This document shows, piece by piece, positions 1-14,200 of a DNA stretch of 64,000 nt (the stretch's first letter is position 1; the number at the start of each line of letters is the position of its first letter). Location of the stretch: contig NC_057926.1 of NCBI RefSeq assembly GCF_018873765.1, positions 55,565,378 through 55,629,377 on the forward strand. The letters run 5' to 3'. The DNA is from Telopea speciosissima (lineage: Eukaryota > Streptophyta > Magnoliopsida > Proteales > Proteaceae). The position numbers and the translations under genes are program-made. The notes under the pieces are model-generated. The model was given only the letters and a program-made list of their open reading frames with translations. It had not been told where the DNA came from and did no database searches.

Positions 1-3000
1 TCATCCGATCCCAGCATCATTAATAGAATCTCCATCAGCGAAAAATAAAAGATGAGGAAACGAGAGAGAAGCAACTCTGATGAGCATATATACAAACTAC
101 AAAGTTTGTAGCCAAATCCACATCACCATGATCAGCAAAACAATTTCAATTTTGAAATTCAACAACATGGCTACGTTGTTACTAAAGCACAGACATAGTA
201 CTGAGACAAATACAACATAGGTCGGCATCTTACCACATCGTGACAGCATTGCATACAGCAAGATTCCCCCCATAGAGTGTCCAATTGCAAGCAATTTACC
301 ATCCTTTGGCTTGTTTTGACTCCTTATGTATTCCATCTATATTGACAAAACTCATGACTGTCACAATTTATCACATAGGTGCCTTTAAGAAAATCAACTT
401 TTTATACTATGAGCAGTTTAAGTTTGCACATCAACAGGAAGATGCATCAAGAGGTATCAAATGGCACAATTAAACTTAAATGAGTTATCATATTCATATC
501 CTTTTAGCCAGAGGATATGTCACCTCACCGCGGCAGGAACATCCTCTTCCAGATAGTTATCAAAGTCCCAATCATACTTCACAATCAAATCAAGTTGTTT
601 CTGGAAATCCTCAATGGTTGTAGTCAAACGCTCTTGCAAATCAAACAACTGTGGTGAAATAGATCGTTGTCCTTCAATAATATTTACAAGCCTTTGACTC
701 AAATCCCTGATTTGGCCAGCAATAGCAGACTTCTGCCTTGCTTCTAACAAACCTGAAAGTTTTTCCCTGATGTCATTAAAGCGCTCAGATAATTGAGCAT
801 CTTCTAAGAGTTTTGATATTTGATCAAATAATCTAGCAGACATAATCCTTGATTGACCTTCACTGAGAAAGCCAGAGAGTTGTTCTGACAAACGGATAAA
901 TGTTTCTGTCAACTTTGTGACCAATTGTGATTCATCCCAAGGTGTCAACACATCTGTCCTGTTATCCTTGACAGCTGAGGCTTCAGAATCCGGCAAAGCA
1001 CTGGTACTAACAATTGACTTCTGCTCTGTAGATAAAGCACCATTTATCAGGCCCCTGGCAGAACATTCTGTCAGCTCAGTTATTGCACTATTACTGGAAG
1101 AAGGATCAACTGCTTTGGAGTCTTCAACCCTTGTGCTCAATCCAGAACCTCGAACTTCAAGAATCCATGTATCATATCCTTGACTTGACATGTAACGTGC
1201 AAACGAAGACTGTAAGCAGTGAACTCACATTAGTAACATGTTGAAGAATATGAATGACAAAGATTGGAAGGGTACCAAGTTAAATGCAGAAAATTTACTC
1301 AATCAACTGATCTTTTCTTATGCTTCTGTTGATTGGAAAATTTTTAATGTTGAGATTTCGACCAGAATTAGAAATATACACGTGATACAATTAATAAATG
1401 GCCACTCTACTGGTTCTGGCAAACACAAAAAAAAAAAACAGCTAGTACAAATTAGTCTAGAATTAGAGAATCACGACGATTAGTAGACATAATGAATTGA
1501 TAATAGAGATTACAAATAGAAAAGGAAGGCATTGGACAAGAAATGACTAGAACAGGCTTCAACTATCATTAGCAACATAATTCAAGATTCAGCCAAATCA
1601 TTTTTCAGTCTTTCTTTGTCCTAAAAGAGTCTTCAACTTTCCCCAAATTACTCTTTGGCAATTGGTGCACATTGTTAAATCATCATTTTTAGTAACATAA
1701 TACTCTGATGTGATTATGATGCAGTATTCTCTTAGAAAAAAGAGAGGAAAAAAATTCAGTCCCAAGGTTTAGGCTGATTGGGTCCAGATCTGACCTTTTC
1801 GGCTTGATTTAGTTTACTATAGAACCAGTTTACTACAAACAACAACAAGGAACTCGTGACCATCCTTGCAAGTGGAATTTTCTGGTTTCCTTAACACTAG
1901 GATTTGTGAGACCCATCAGAAAGAGGTTTAAAGCTTGCGATTTGGAACTCCTGAAAATCAGGAACATTATCAACATACAGCTCGTTGGAGGTCTTTTAAA
2001 AAGGCTTATGGTTTCCAGAATTCCAGGATTTCAGGAAACTTATCTTCAGCTCAATCGTGGGCTAGTTTTTAGGAGGATATTTCTCTTATTTTTATTATGT
2101 TTAGTCGTCTAATTGGGCTGGGATAATGCTTATAAATTCCAGTCCTGATTATTGTCAGTTTCCTTCTTTTATACAGTGCCATTAATGCATTAGGACACTC
2201 CATTCATAGTCTACTGCAAGAGGAGTTAGTTTTAATTTGGGTGGGTTTTTCTTATTTTATTTCTGTTTCCTTTTCCAATCGTGGTCAAGTTTCATAGCTG
2301 GTTATAAAATAATGTAATGGAAAAAAGTTTGTTTGTTTTAGGAATTGAGGTTGTTGCCTCTATCCTGTGTCCCCCTCCATGCTTGGGATTCTCTTTCTCT
2401 CTCCCCACGATCTCCCTTCTCTCCTCTCTTTCCATATTGCCAGCTCTCTTCTCTCCTCAATTTCTTTCTCTTCCCACTGACATATCCTTCTTTTGATCTG
2501 CATTATACTCTTTTTTAAATTTTTTGTTACAAAAGAAAACTGTTTTGTTTCTTAAGTTTCCCTCAGTGCTTTTTCTTTCCCTAGTTTTTTCCGGTCTATT
2601 CTTGCAACTCCTTTTCCTTTCCAGTAAATAACACAAATTTATTTCAGAATTCGAAACAAGGAACAATGAAGAGATACAAGAAAAAGATAAGCCCCTTCCC
2701 TACCCCCTCAACCCCAAAGGAGAGAGAGAGGAACATAAAATCCATTAAGGGGCCTTTGCCACCAATTATGGAAGGGCCAAAATCACATAAAACTATTAGA
2801 TACCCTGTACCTCAATTAGCTTGTCTTCCAATTTTGTCAGCATCAGCCTACCAAGGTGCCCATTTGAAACCAGAAAGAGAACCAAAAAAGAGGCAATGGG
2901 TGAGGTTTCCCTAAGAATATAACCAAAACTTTGAAGGGCCATCACTGTAAGTCATCGAACGTAAGTTAAAGTGCTCCACTCCCCAATAAGCCATACAAGG

Positions 3001-5370
3001 AAGCACAATATACTCATCTCACAATCACCAGTTATAAAGACAACTTGTTTCCTGATTTTGGAATCCTCTACATAATGTATGGCTAGTCTTTTTAATAGGT
3101 GCTTTTGCACCATGGGTGAAGGAAAACTTTCTCCTTCATATAAATTCTTAAAGGAACAACGCAATATTCCAATTTGCTAGAGACTTCTCCCTTACTAACA
3201 CCAAGTAAATAACCTCCCTAAAAACTCCACCAAATGCTTACTCTAATCACAAAAATTTTAAGCCATCTGGAAAAAATAAAATTCTCTTCCCTCTGGAGAT
3301 ACATTTATTTATTTAATTTGTAATAGAAAGAGATTTTATTAATGCAAAGATAGAAAATAAAACCAAAAGGTTTGGGGCTGAGGCAGCACCCAAGCTGCAT
3401 AACAAGGTATATTTTCCATCTAGATAGTCTCAAATCTCAATTCTTCACTTTGGTGGCATGAAACCAATGTGTTTTTCCCCGCCTCATTGTAACTCTGAAT
3501 GTTTATTTCTATCTTATAAAACTCACAGGTCTGATCCAAGATAGTTGGTACAAAACTTTTTATGTCTTTTTTGTACACAAGTACCATAAAACTTTTAGTT
3601 TTTCATTCATTTAGTGATGTTGTTATCTTTAGAACCTCACTGAGCAGCTTAGTCAACCAGGACCATCCGAAATCATTCTTTCAAACCTTCAGTAGGAAAG
3701 TAGCAGCATTTGGAATGGCATGATCATCCTGAAAGCCCAATTGCCAGAATATTTGAAACCGCAATATGGTGCATTCCTCAAATATATTTAAGGTTTTTTT
3801 TTCTATGTTCTAGTTCCAAATTAGAACAGTTTACCTAGTTCACATTTCAGGTCAAAGAAAGGGTAGAAAATTTATTGGCATGCATTTTTTTGGCAATAGT
3901 TAATGGATCACGAAGCATTGGGGATATACAGGAATCAAGATAAAATGGCTTCCTAGATACATCAATCTTCAAATACCATAGATGATCGCCCCTACCCAAA
4001 AAAAAAAAATGCAAAGTAGTCACATAAATATTAGTACACTCAATTTTCATAACAAAAAACAAGAAACTATTGCCTTTCGCTTTTAAAAGATTATTACCTC
4101 CAAAGAGAAAAAATGGACATAGAACCCAAATATTGTAAACTGTTAGTTGAGCAACTCTGTTAACATGAACAAAATTCAATAGTATATTTTAATGCCAAGA
4201 AGAAAATAAGTAAATGAATAAAAAAAGACGATGGTCAACTGGCAATTGACACATTAGAGACCCATACTACATTGATTATTCTTTGGGTTAATAATATTGT
4301 AGGACCTTAAATGGAACTAGGACTACAGTAGGAAGTTGTTAGAATAAAAAATTGGAAAGGTTCAAACTTCCAAATAAGACCAGAGAAAATGTGGCTTCCT
4401 ATCGGTTCCTCCTTTAGCTACCTCACACACACCCCACCCAAATAAAAAAAAAAATTTAAACACAATGGGAAACTCCAAACTAATAGATTCTGTCATGTTT
4501 TATTAAATTAAGGGTTGTACTGATAATGAAGTCAACAGGCGGGACCAAAATAGGGACCAAACTAGTGATGGCGCTCATGAGTTAAGAGTTCTTGAAGTAC
4601 CAGACGGTTGGCTAAAAATTTAACGGGGTCTCAGATAGTTAATTGTTGATTTTAATTGTGATGAGTTGATAATGGTTATTAGCAAGACAAGGACATGGCA
4701 TCGTCCGTAACAAGGCTAAGGTAAACGACTGTCCGCCCCCTCTGTCTTGAATCAAATGACAAATTCAGCCCAAATAAAAACCTTATGCAAACTAATCACA
4801 AAAGAATTGAGAGAATGAGGAATGAAAGAGCTAGCTCACCCCAGGAGAGAGGTCAAATCCAATGGCATTCGTTCCCACCCCGGACAAAAGCAACAACGGA
4901 TGATTCCTCAGAGGGGCCTGAAATTGTAAGACAAACCGAAAAAAACACCAAAAAAAAAAGGAACAAAATGAACAGTAAATCCCTTACACAAGTTAACAAC
5001 GGAATTTTAGCGGGGGAAACAGGAAATAGATGCAATGAGCATAAATCAAGTCAAAGTAAACCTTGGGAGGAGGGTTGTAGCGCCAGAGAGCAAGCCTCCA
5101 ATCGCCGTTGGCAACAGATACGTAGTGAAGCTCGTCCGCGGTACAGATCGAAGACTTTGTGTTTGGGTTCTTCTCTATAGTCACCTCACTCACGACGGCT
5201 GAAGAGGAGGACGACGACGATGTCGAAAAGGCCCTTACCCTCAGACTAGAACTAGACATCAACCTCAACCGCTGCGACTCCGCACGCACGGCGGTTCCAG
5301 ACACGGCGATACGTAACTCAGGCTTCGTCCCCGGCGTAATTGGGTTCATATAACAGGTAGTGACCGCCAT
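1..5370 (-). CDS. UCP031088-type alpha/beta hydrolase, 5' part (gene runs off the left edge)
   Basis: Four minus-strand exons join in frame: 5370-5062 (103 codons), 4917-4840 (26), 1209-529 (227) and 336-234, with GT-AG borders; further exons lie beyond base 1. Exon 1 is Ser-rich and looks like a plastid transit peptide, followed by a conserved stretch ending LALWRYNPPPK. Exon 2 encodes LLLLSGVGTNAIGFDLSPG, typical of the strand and oxyanion region of an alpha/beta hydrolase. Exon 3 opens with SSFARYMSSQGYDTWILEVR, followed by a long helical insert of about 200 residues. Exon 4 carries GHSMGG, the nucleophile elbow. The family matches Arabidopsis At1g15060/At1g73750 as I remember them; substrate unknown. 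I chose the Met at 5370; in-frame alternatives are at 5376 and 5409. Intron 2 is about 3.6 kb. The family call is firm; the catalytic Asp/His and the C-terminus are not visible. Confidence 0.88.
1210..4839 (-). other. Long intron 2 of the hydrolase gene
   Basis: 3.6 kb between the donor at 4839 and the acceptor at 1211-1210. It is AT-rich with pyrimidine tracts around 2380-2460. I found no coding exon or classifiable transposon; the ORFs in it look random. Confidence 0.7.
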
Positions 5371-5639
5371 ATGCATCGCCGATCGAAGGTCCGGTTGGAT
5401 TAGATTCAAAGTATCCTACTTTCCTTCCCTTCCCTCTGTTTTTCAGCCTTTTTGCAGATTTGCATAAGAAGATAAACGGCTCCGACAACAATGGATTTTG
5501 CAAAAATGGCGCTTCGCTTTCGCTTTTGCTTTCTCCCTCGTTTTCTTTTTTCTATCGTTGAATTGATGTTGAGAAAGGACGCGGGTCCACCCTTCTATTC
5601 TCAAATATGTAAGGCTACTTAGGTCTTTCTGCTCCCTCC

Positions 5640-5990
5640 TGGCAACAGGGTCGAGTTGAGCCGGGCCTTTTAAAACCCCAGCCCAACCAGAGTCCCCATA
5701 ACTGAGCCCAAGCCCGGCCGCCAAAAAAATCCAACCCTGATCAGCCCTCAGGGTCGGGCTTGGCTGACCCTGATTGGGCCTGACCATGGGAGGGTGAGAG
5801 GAAGAAGAATAAGACAGAGTCGAGTTGGGCTGGGCCGGGCTCACTTGATGCCTCATCCCTATACCGGCCCGGCCCTGACTCAGGACTAGAAATTCCCAAC
5901 CCTAACGCACCCTCGGGGCCAAGATATATCAACGCAAACCCTATTTGGGCTTAGGGCGGACTCGAGTCGTCAGTGCCAAACTTGCACCCC
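5640..5990. repeat. GGGCC-rich hAT/MITE-like dispersed repeat
   Basis: Runs of GGGCC, CCCAACC and GCCCG. The right end is CTTGCACCCCTA, the form of a TAGGGGTGCAAG hAT-like terminus. A related stretch lies at about 59510-59690 and shares the order GGGTCG, GGGCC, TTTTAAAACCC, CCAACC. The left border is not well defined and no target duplication was seen. Confidence 0.4.
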
Positions 5991-6769
5991 TAATTATATT
6001 CCAAGAGTGTGATCATTTTTCAAAATACTTTGTCATTTCCATTCTATAAAGGCCTTATACAGTTCGTGAGAGTACAAAAATTGGCTAATACTTGCAAATC
6101 ATTTCCCATGCTTTTTTTCCTTTCACAAGTATAAAAGAACTCCACCAAAGTGTTACCACACGACTTCAGTAACATCCCGTATGCTTGAAATTTCATTTTG
6201 TATCATACATGAACACAACTTTTCTTCAATTTCTTTCCAATAAACATTGAAAATCTTTGGAACTTTCATCTCATTACAAGGGGATTCTAATGGAGACATT
6301 AAAGCCACGACACTAAAGAGGAAGCAGACAATTGTAAAGGATCTTAACCCCCCAAAAAAAAAAAAAACGACAATTGTAAAGGATTATGGGTTAAATGGGA
6401 AGTGTCATTCCCTCCATCATAAAAACCTAATTTTGTCTTTCACTGTTTCCATCTAGAATACATTCTTTAGCACTTCATTATAGTTTTGGAGAGAAGCTTG
6501 AGAGAGATGTTAGAATGACAAGATAGTCCTTCGTTCTCAACGATCTCATAATTCTCATTACAGTAATTGACAGGCAAAAATAGATTGATAATTAAGAAAC
6601 AATTGTTACATGAATCATTACCCCAAACTAGCAAAATAATTTGGTTCAAGTTTCCCTTCACCCATGATGAGGGAATCCCTCCTTCACCATGGCATAGGTA
6701 CAGTCCGCTAGGCAAAGGGAGGGATGATTTCAACCCGTAACAATAGGGGGTGAGAGTTTGTGATGGGAC

Positions 6770-7110
6770 AAAAGAATCTTTTCCCTAAAATAGAGGGAAA
6801 AAGATCCCCACACAAGCTATGCGGGGATGCTTTACTACAATTCACACATCCTTACCGTGTGGGTCATGCACTGACGCTTTCTCTCCTTTTTCGATCCTGT
6901 GGGTTTCCTATTGATGAAAACATTTTCTGCACTGTGAGTGGAGATGGAATGCTTTTTATAAATAAAGATGCAAAGAGGTCGTCATTTTATACGGAAGAGA
7001 TAGAGAAAGAGGTTGTCAACGTTCCTTCCATCGCTTGCTTATAGAACCTTTTCCCTAAAATAGAAAAGAAAAGATCCTCACACAAGCTATGCGAGGAATG
7101 TTTTATACGG
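6770..7110. repeat. Imperfect direct repeat, about 60-bp units
   Basis: The block around 6780-6845 (CCCTAAAATAGAG..., then CACACAAGCTATGCGGGGAT) recurs at 7050-7110 as CCCTAAAATAGAA... and CACACAAGCTATGCGAGGAA. A TTTTATACGG motif also occurs twice. No coding content; origin unknown. Confidence 0.5.
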
Positions 7111-7318
7111 AAAAAAGAACTATGAAGGGGAGCATGCACGCTTTGTCTGAGGTGGGCAAAATGATCACCCCACCCCCATGAAAGACAGAAAAGCCTACTC
7201 TATTGATGCTTCCATGTATATTTCCATTGGCCCCCATGCATGCACAAGGACCACACTCTCCACGAAGAATTCTCTCCCAAAATATATTTAGGGAGAGGGT
7301 TGGGCATGTTACCAGCTT

Positions 7319-7496
7319 TTAGTAATTATCACCTCCAATTTGCGGACACCTCCAATTCCTCCAATTCCTCTAATAGGGGGAGTGGACCCCACCTTGAATA
7401 ATGTTTTTGGGCAGGGGTTAAGGTGGTCATTTTTGCCCCCATATGAAGAATTGGAGGACTTGGAGGAGATAGCAAATTGAAGGGGATAACGATTCA
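7319..7496. mobile_element. Small MITE-like inverted repeat
   Basis: About 178 bp whose two ends are inverted, imperfect copies of each other over roughly 60 bp. The left arm reads ACCTCCAATTTGC then CCTCCAATTCCTC; the right arm carries GAATTGGAGGACTTGGAGG then GCAAATTGAAGGGGAT. There is no coding capacity. I could not define a target-site duplication, so the superfamily is open. Confidence 0.5.
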
Positions 7497-8203
7497 ACAA
7501 CATACACCAATCAAAGCACTAAACACAAAAAGGGTAAAAAAGGTCTTTTTCAAAGGGCGAAGAGAGAGGATGACACGTGCTAGGCACCCCTGGCATGCCC
7601 AGCCTTTTCTCATATATTTAACTCCCTAAAGAAATACTTATATTTTCCTTGCATGAAAACACAGAAAATTATTATTATTATTATTATTTTCTGTAATTAT
7701 GCATATTGGGAAAAGGCTATGCACAGTCCACACCACCGGCTGCTGGTCCGCATAGCGAAACATACTGGTGCATGCCGCTAGCTTGGGGGAAGCGAGCGGC
7801 GGCGTGCCCAACCCTCGCCCAAACATATTTTACTTTTTGGAAAGTATCTGCATTTCCTTGCAACCAAACGGAGCCGTGGTGTTTACGCATACTTTCCGAA
7901 CAGCGAAACTCATTCATAGGGTTGAGTGGTGAAAGAGCCTGAAACTGTTTGATGCGGCGTTTGGTGTTGGCCAAATTGAAAGAACAGAGTAGGAGAGTAC
8001 TAACTACTAAGTAGTGAGTAGTGAGTACCGAGAGCTTGCAGGGCAAATCCTTTCTCGTTATCACGTTAGCATCTCTTGTTACTTAATTTGCTCGTCACAG
8101 CAGAGAGACAATCCGTCGTTTGAACCTTCTAAAACGAGGAAGTTACCCTTCTCTGCTGGTTGACGGTTTACTTGTATAGTTTCAAATCCAAGAGAGGTAA
8201 ACA

Positions 8204-11200
8204 ATGTCTTCTTCTTCGAGTAGCATAGAAGTGGAGAGAGCGTTCATCGGAGCTGGTTGCAATAGAGTCGTCAATAACGTCTCCTGGGGCCCCTGCGGTT
8301 TAGTTGCCTTTGGCGCCCAAAACGCTGTCGCTATTTTCTGCCCCAAGGTTAGACCTTCCTATGTTGTTGTCGTGTTTTTTATTTTTAAATTTGAATTTCC
8401 TTGTATTATTTGCTCAAAATCTTCGCTATTTTTATTTTTTTTGATAGATTCAGTTCTTTGATTTTGTATACAGACTGCCCAGATTTTGACCACGCTTCCT
8501 GGGCACAAGGCTCTCGTCAATTGTACTCAGTGGCTACCGAGTTGTAAGGATGCATTCAAAGGTACGAACTTTTCTATTCTTATTCCAAACAGATGCTATA
8601 ATGTTTTCTGCCTCTTCGAAGTCGACCACTTAATTCACTGAACTCAATCAAGACGTTGGGGAGAAGCTGTTTGATTAGGATTAATTGTGACTTTCTTTAA
8701 TAATGAATCTCCTTGTTTATCCACAGTTCAACAGTTGGAGAAGCATTTTTTGCTTTCAGGGGACACTGATGGTGTCATCATTGTATGGGAATTATCTCTT
8801 AAAGACGGAAAGGTGCGTGCTGGGGTATCTTGCATTTGTATGAAATTGAAATGTTATACATGATATTGCCTAGAGGAAACTGAATGCACTGGGCCCATTC
8901 CCTGTTATGTGTAGTCCGCACCCCTCTCCTTCCCAGAAAAAAAGGCAGCATAAAAACCATTCTTTGATATATCATACTGTGAATCAGAACTTATCAGTGG
9001 CATGTTACCCCATCAAGATTCCATAATTCAGGGTTCTTCCATCTCATAACATCAAAAGGAGCCCAAGGATAACCGTCTTATGCTCATCTATATTGAATAT
9101 TTGGGAAATACTATTAAATATTTCTGACAGCTACATTATCATTGTCTTTTGAAAAAATATTCTATTACTAATTTTTGCGCTTGTTATAGGTGCAACCCAC
9201 TAACAAAATTTTTACAACAAACTCTGACATTTTACCTATGACAAAATTTTGTTTATTTCAAATGTTTGCTGGACTTACATCACAATGAATGTTCTCATCT
9301 ATTATTATTTTAACTGTCTTCTGTTGGCTCATTTTCACAGTGGAGGTATGTGTCACAAGTACCACAATCACATAAGAAAGGCATCACATGCATCACTGGA
9401 ATTATGGTTTCTGGAGCTGTTTCCATATTTGCTTCCACTTCTTCAGATTGTACTGTTTGTGTTTGGGAAATGACCTTCTCTCCTGCTGTAGGAGGTATGC
9501 CAATGTTCATTTGTTACAGATTATAGGTCATTGCATATGATCTTTATTAAATCTTGCAGTGAGCTGCATAAACATTAGATTCCTCAGTGGTTTGCCATCT
9601 CCGATGTTTGTTAGCCATTGCCAATATTGCTTAAGGAAAACTTGTTATGTTTTGGTTGCTAAAATCTTTCAGCACAAGATTTATAGAACATGTTACTATT
9701 CCAGTTATCAGATATTTGCATCCCAGAGTTTATAATTATTTTATCTCACATATTCTTTTATTTTTTACTGATATTTCTACATCTCTGTCCATTGTATGGT
9801 TCGCAAAGAGATGATTTCAGCTTATTTAGTTCCAGAGTATTGCTCCAATTTTTTGCTAAAATTATCTGGCTATAATCCTGCTATTGTTTCTTATTTGAGT
9901 TATATTATTCATATGTCCAAGAATCTCACATGCATCTCTCTCTCTGGGTTTAACAAAGCAAACCTTAGCTCTTGAGATGTTCGGGTCCCAAAAACTATGT
10001 TAATCTGCAAACACAGGTGATATTGGGTTTTATCTTGAAATGCCGAATTAATGCCCATAACATGTGATTAGATCAAGTCGTAATGTTTCCTGTGGAGCAT
10101 ATTTACGACTACTATTTCTTGTGCATGTGCTTGCTTACACATAACAGTTCTTTAAATCTACCGAGTTTCTGAGATAAATAGATAATTAGACCTACTGATG
10201 TAGGACAAAACATGAAGAACAAGAGACCAAAACACTGTTCACGTCACTGTTCACATGAACAGTGTCACAGCCCCTATATTACCTTGGTGTGAATGCTACT
10301 AGAAGATCCTGTGGGGCCCAGGACCAGATCGTGTGAAGACTTTTTAGAAGGGTCAATTTTGTCTCTGTGTGGGGGGGGATTAGGAGTTTAGTTTAGTTTT
10401 TATTTTTAGAATTATTCTCTTAGATATTTTGTGGTTGTTTATTAAATAACCATAGCTCTTTAGTTTCTAATTCCAGATTTAGAAAGTAGGCTTAGCTTTT
10501 ATTTCGAAGTTTCTACTTTCCTTAAGTTTCTATTTTGTTTGTTTCCTTTTCTTGCAAGTTTCTAATATTCTCTTACTGGTAAGGCAAGCATAGCTGCACA
10601 TAAATATGTAATGCCCTTAGAGGCCCCCACAATGATTATGATGAATGAAAATATGCTTTTGTGCAAAGTTTTATTGTCCTATTATGTGGATGAAGGGCTG
10701 AGAGGCCTGGCTAGTGAGAGCCGAATCTCCTTATCCTTTACCTTCTATTTCCCTCTCCTTCTTTCTTCTCTTCTTTTCCATTGATCCCCTTGTGTACTAT
10801 GATCTTTGAGTTTGCGGCAAACACTGTGAATACCATCCGAAGGCTGCTATCATCCCTCCAACACCCCAGATTATTGTTGCTGTTGCTACTTTTGCTGATC
10901 CAATAAAACAAAGGCTGCATAACTCCACTCGATCCCAGTTCTGGCCTGTTCTGTTGGCTGGATTGCTCCATCTTCATAATCTATTTTCATTCCACCTTCA
11001 TAGCTTCACTTCCATCCATCAGAACCTCACCAAAATTGCAGCATAACATCACCTCTACAAGGCCTGCACTTGATCCTTCTAGGAGGCCAAGTGCAGTGCT
11101 GATTTGGCAAGTTTTCTACAAACCTTCTAATTTGGTGTTTTCGCCATATCTCACAATTCATCCATTCAAACTGAGTGAAACTTCCAGCAGTATTTCACCA

Positions 11201-14200
11201 CCATACAAGCATCCTTCGATCCAAGTTTGGTTGGATTCCAAAGGCTGGTTTGGTTTGAGCCCTAACTTTCTAATTCTTCTCTGCCTTGTTTCTATTTTGG
11301 ATTTGCGGGTTTACTTTGGACTAAATTAACCCTAATTTAGTCTTACATTATTTGGTATCAGAGCCTATCATCTCTAGGGTTGATGTTAATACAAGGAAGA
11401 TGAAGTCAGAAGTTCCTTTCCTGGGCAGAGGGATCTATCCTTCTTCTTTGATTGGTTGGATTCTCTAGAGGAATATTTTGACTGGTACAACCCGACAGAG
11501 GAGCGGAAGCTTAGGTTTGTTTACTCCCGATTGACTGGTTATGCTAGAAAATGGTGGAAACTCCATGAAGAGAGACTCGTAGCTAGGAGACGTGAACCTA
11601 GGACTTGGGAAGAGATGAAGTACAAGTTGAAGAACAAGTACCTAATGGATCATATGCGCAAAAGGCTCTCCCTTTGACAAGATTACCCCCCAAAGCCACT
11701 TACACTTGAAGAGATCGTGAAGCAACTAATAGATCAAGTGGCCTCTTTTGAGCAAACATTTAAAGCCACATTTGGTCCCCATCGCCCTCCACCTCCAACA
11801 AATGCTACCATGTAAGTCGTTGAAGTTTTGAAGATGGATGAGCAACAAGAGAAGGCAGACTCAATGATCACAACCATTGAGTCCATTCCGGAGAAATGAG
11901 AGAACTTTTCATATCTTTTTTTTTTTGGGAGGGGGGGGGGGTTGGTGGCATTGGAAAGCTGGGAGACTCTATGGGCCTAGCCTTTTTCTGATTTGTCAGC
12001 AGCTAGTTTGCTCCTAACATAGATTTATGGATTTGGGTTGCATAGATGACCATGCTTAATTGGTTTTCATCATTTCCATCTTAATCCACATTCTGCAGTT
12101 GGTACAGTTAAATGTTAATTAAATAGTTTGTGTGATCATTGTAGGTGAATGTAAACTTTCGTGTCTGGAAACTCTATCTGTTGGTTCAAAAGCTATAGTT
12201 GCAGTTTCGTTGGCAGAATTGCCTGGGACTAGTACTGGTCATTTGGTCTTAGCAATGGGAGGATTAGATAACAAGGTTCATCTTTATTGTGGAGAGAGAA
12301 CAGGGAAGGTTTGTATCCTCAACTAATACCTGTTTTTTCCTTCCCTCCCTTCCCCAATTTTTCCTTTTCCTATATCCCGTGCATATTTTTTCTGCTGTTT
12401 GATATATTGGTTTTCTCCATCCAGTTTATTCATGCTTGCGAATTGAAAGGTCACTCAGACTGGATCCGAAGTTTGGACTTCTCATTACCTATTTGTACCG
12501 GGATTGAAATGGATAGCCTTCTCCTTGTAAGTTCATCTCAGGATAGAAGCATTCGCATATGGAAGATGGCCTTGCATAGTTCTCCAGATAATACTAAGGT
12601 ACCATACAGAAAAGAAGAAATAGGCTTAACATCGTATATTGAAGGTCCTGTACTTATAGCTGGTTCTTCCTCCTATCAAATTTCTTTGGAATCCCTGCTT
12701 GTTGGACATGAAGATTGGGTATATTCAGTGGAGTGGCATCCTCCTTCATTTTCTTCTGATGGGGGAACTGATTTTTATCAACCCCTGAGCATCTTATCTG
12801 CATCTATGGACAAGACAATGATGGTCTGGCAACCTGAGAAAACCACTGGCATCTGGGTGAATGTGGTTACTGTTGGAGAACTAAGTCATTGTGCGTTAGG
12901 TTTTTATGGCGGCCATTGGAGTCCAAGTGGAGATTCAATTTTAGCTCATGGCTATGGTGGATCTTTTCATCTTTGGAAAAATATTGGTGTTAACTTTGAT
13001 GATTGGCAACCACAGAAAGTTCCATCTGGTCACTTCGCAGCAGTGATGGATGCTGCATGGGCCCGATCTGGTGAATATTTGCTGTCAGTGAGCCATGACC
13101 AGGTAATATATGGACCAGTTATATTTTGCAGTTTCATGAACATATTTTCCTGATTCAGAGTACCAATGGTCCTTCATTTTGACTTGATTTGCAGCATAAT
13201 TTTTTTTTGGTAGTTTCTTCTAGGTATTCTCAGTTTGTTGAAAGATACAAACTGAAAATCTGCTACTGTTGGGTAAAAGAAGGGGGGGGGGAAACCGGTG
13301 TTCAAAAATCTGGCTGGGCAGTCAGACCATTTGACCTACCAACCCTTTTCATTTAGCTTCGTGTAAATTCGTTGATTTGGTCAATAGAACATCCAACCCA
13401 GGCAACCATTACTTGACTGGTTCCCGGAAAATACTTATTTATTGTTGATGTGTGTTGATATACATTGTTGTAGCCCTTACTTAACAGCTCGAGCTTTTTG
13501 GGATAATTGGTTGTAACATGGTATCAGAGCCAGTTGGTCGGATGTTCGATACTTGGTAAGTGTGAGGGGTTTGTGTTTTGTGTTGTTGTGCTCCTACGCT
13601 TTGTGCCCTTTGGTGTCACGTGAAGAGCTGTGTGTGTGGGCCTGCACATGCAGGGGGGTGTTTATGTGTGTTGATATACATTGTTGTGGCCCTTATTTAA
13701 CAGCTCGAGCTTTTGGGATAAGCGGTTGTAACACATATAACATTTGTATTGTATACGAATATTGACATATGAGAAACAATTGTCTGAATGGTGAAATTTG
13801 AACTTTTATACCCTAACCCATCTCTAGCACACTCTAACAGACTCCTCATTTTAACAGGTTCAAACTATATCACAGTATTCGTAGTATTCATATATTTAAC
13901 AGTGTTGAGTCGAACCCATTTTTGAACGTTCTCACTGGCCTGGGAATCGGTGACCTCCCACCCAGCCTCATTATCAGATTCAATGCCCACAGCCAGTTTC
14001 TTTGAAAATCGTGAAACACTAATGCTCCGTCTGATTTGTCCCCTTAAGTTTATTCTCCGTAAAAATTATATTTAAGAGCAGAATTGCCATTCAAAAGAGG
14101 GCATTTTTAATTTCTTAATAAGGGTATACTCTCTTTTGTTCTGTTTCAGAAACATTTTATTTTGTTATCATTTTTCACATATATTTTTTCTTTTTTGAAA

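Larger units (their letters stand above)
5371..8203. other. Divergent intergenic spacer, hydrolase / ELP2
   Basis: 2.8 kb between the start codons of two divergently transcribed genes, so it must hold both promoters. It contains three repeat-like segments (about 5640-5990, 6770-7110 and 7319-7496, listed separately) and a short ATT repeat near 7670. No other coding signal was recognised. Confidence 0.7.

Noticed and set aside
5443..5932. Minus-strand ORFs of 137 and 63 codons rich in Gly/Pro/Ser
   Set aside because: They come from the GGGCC-type repeat at 5640-5990, not from a gene.
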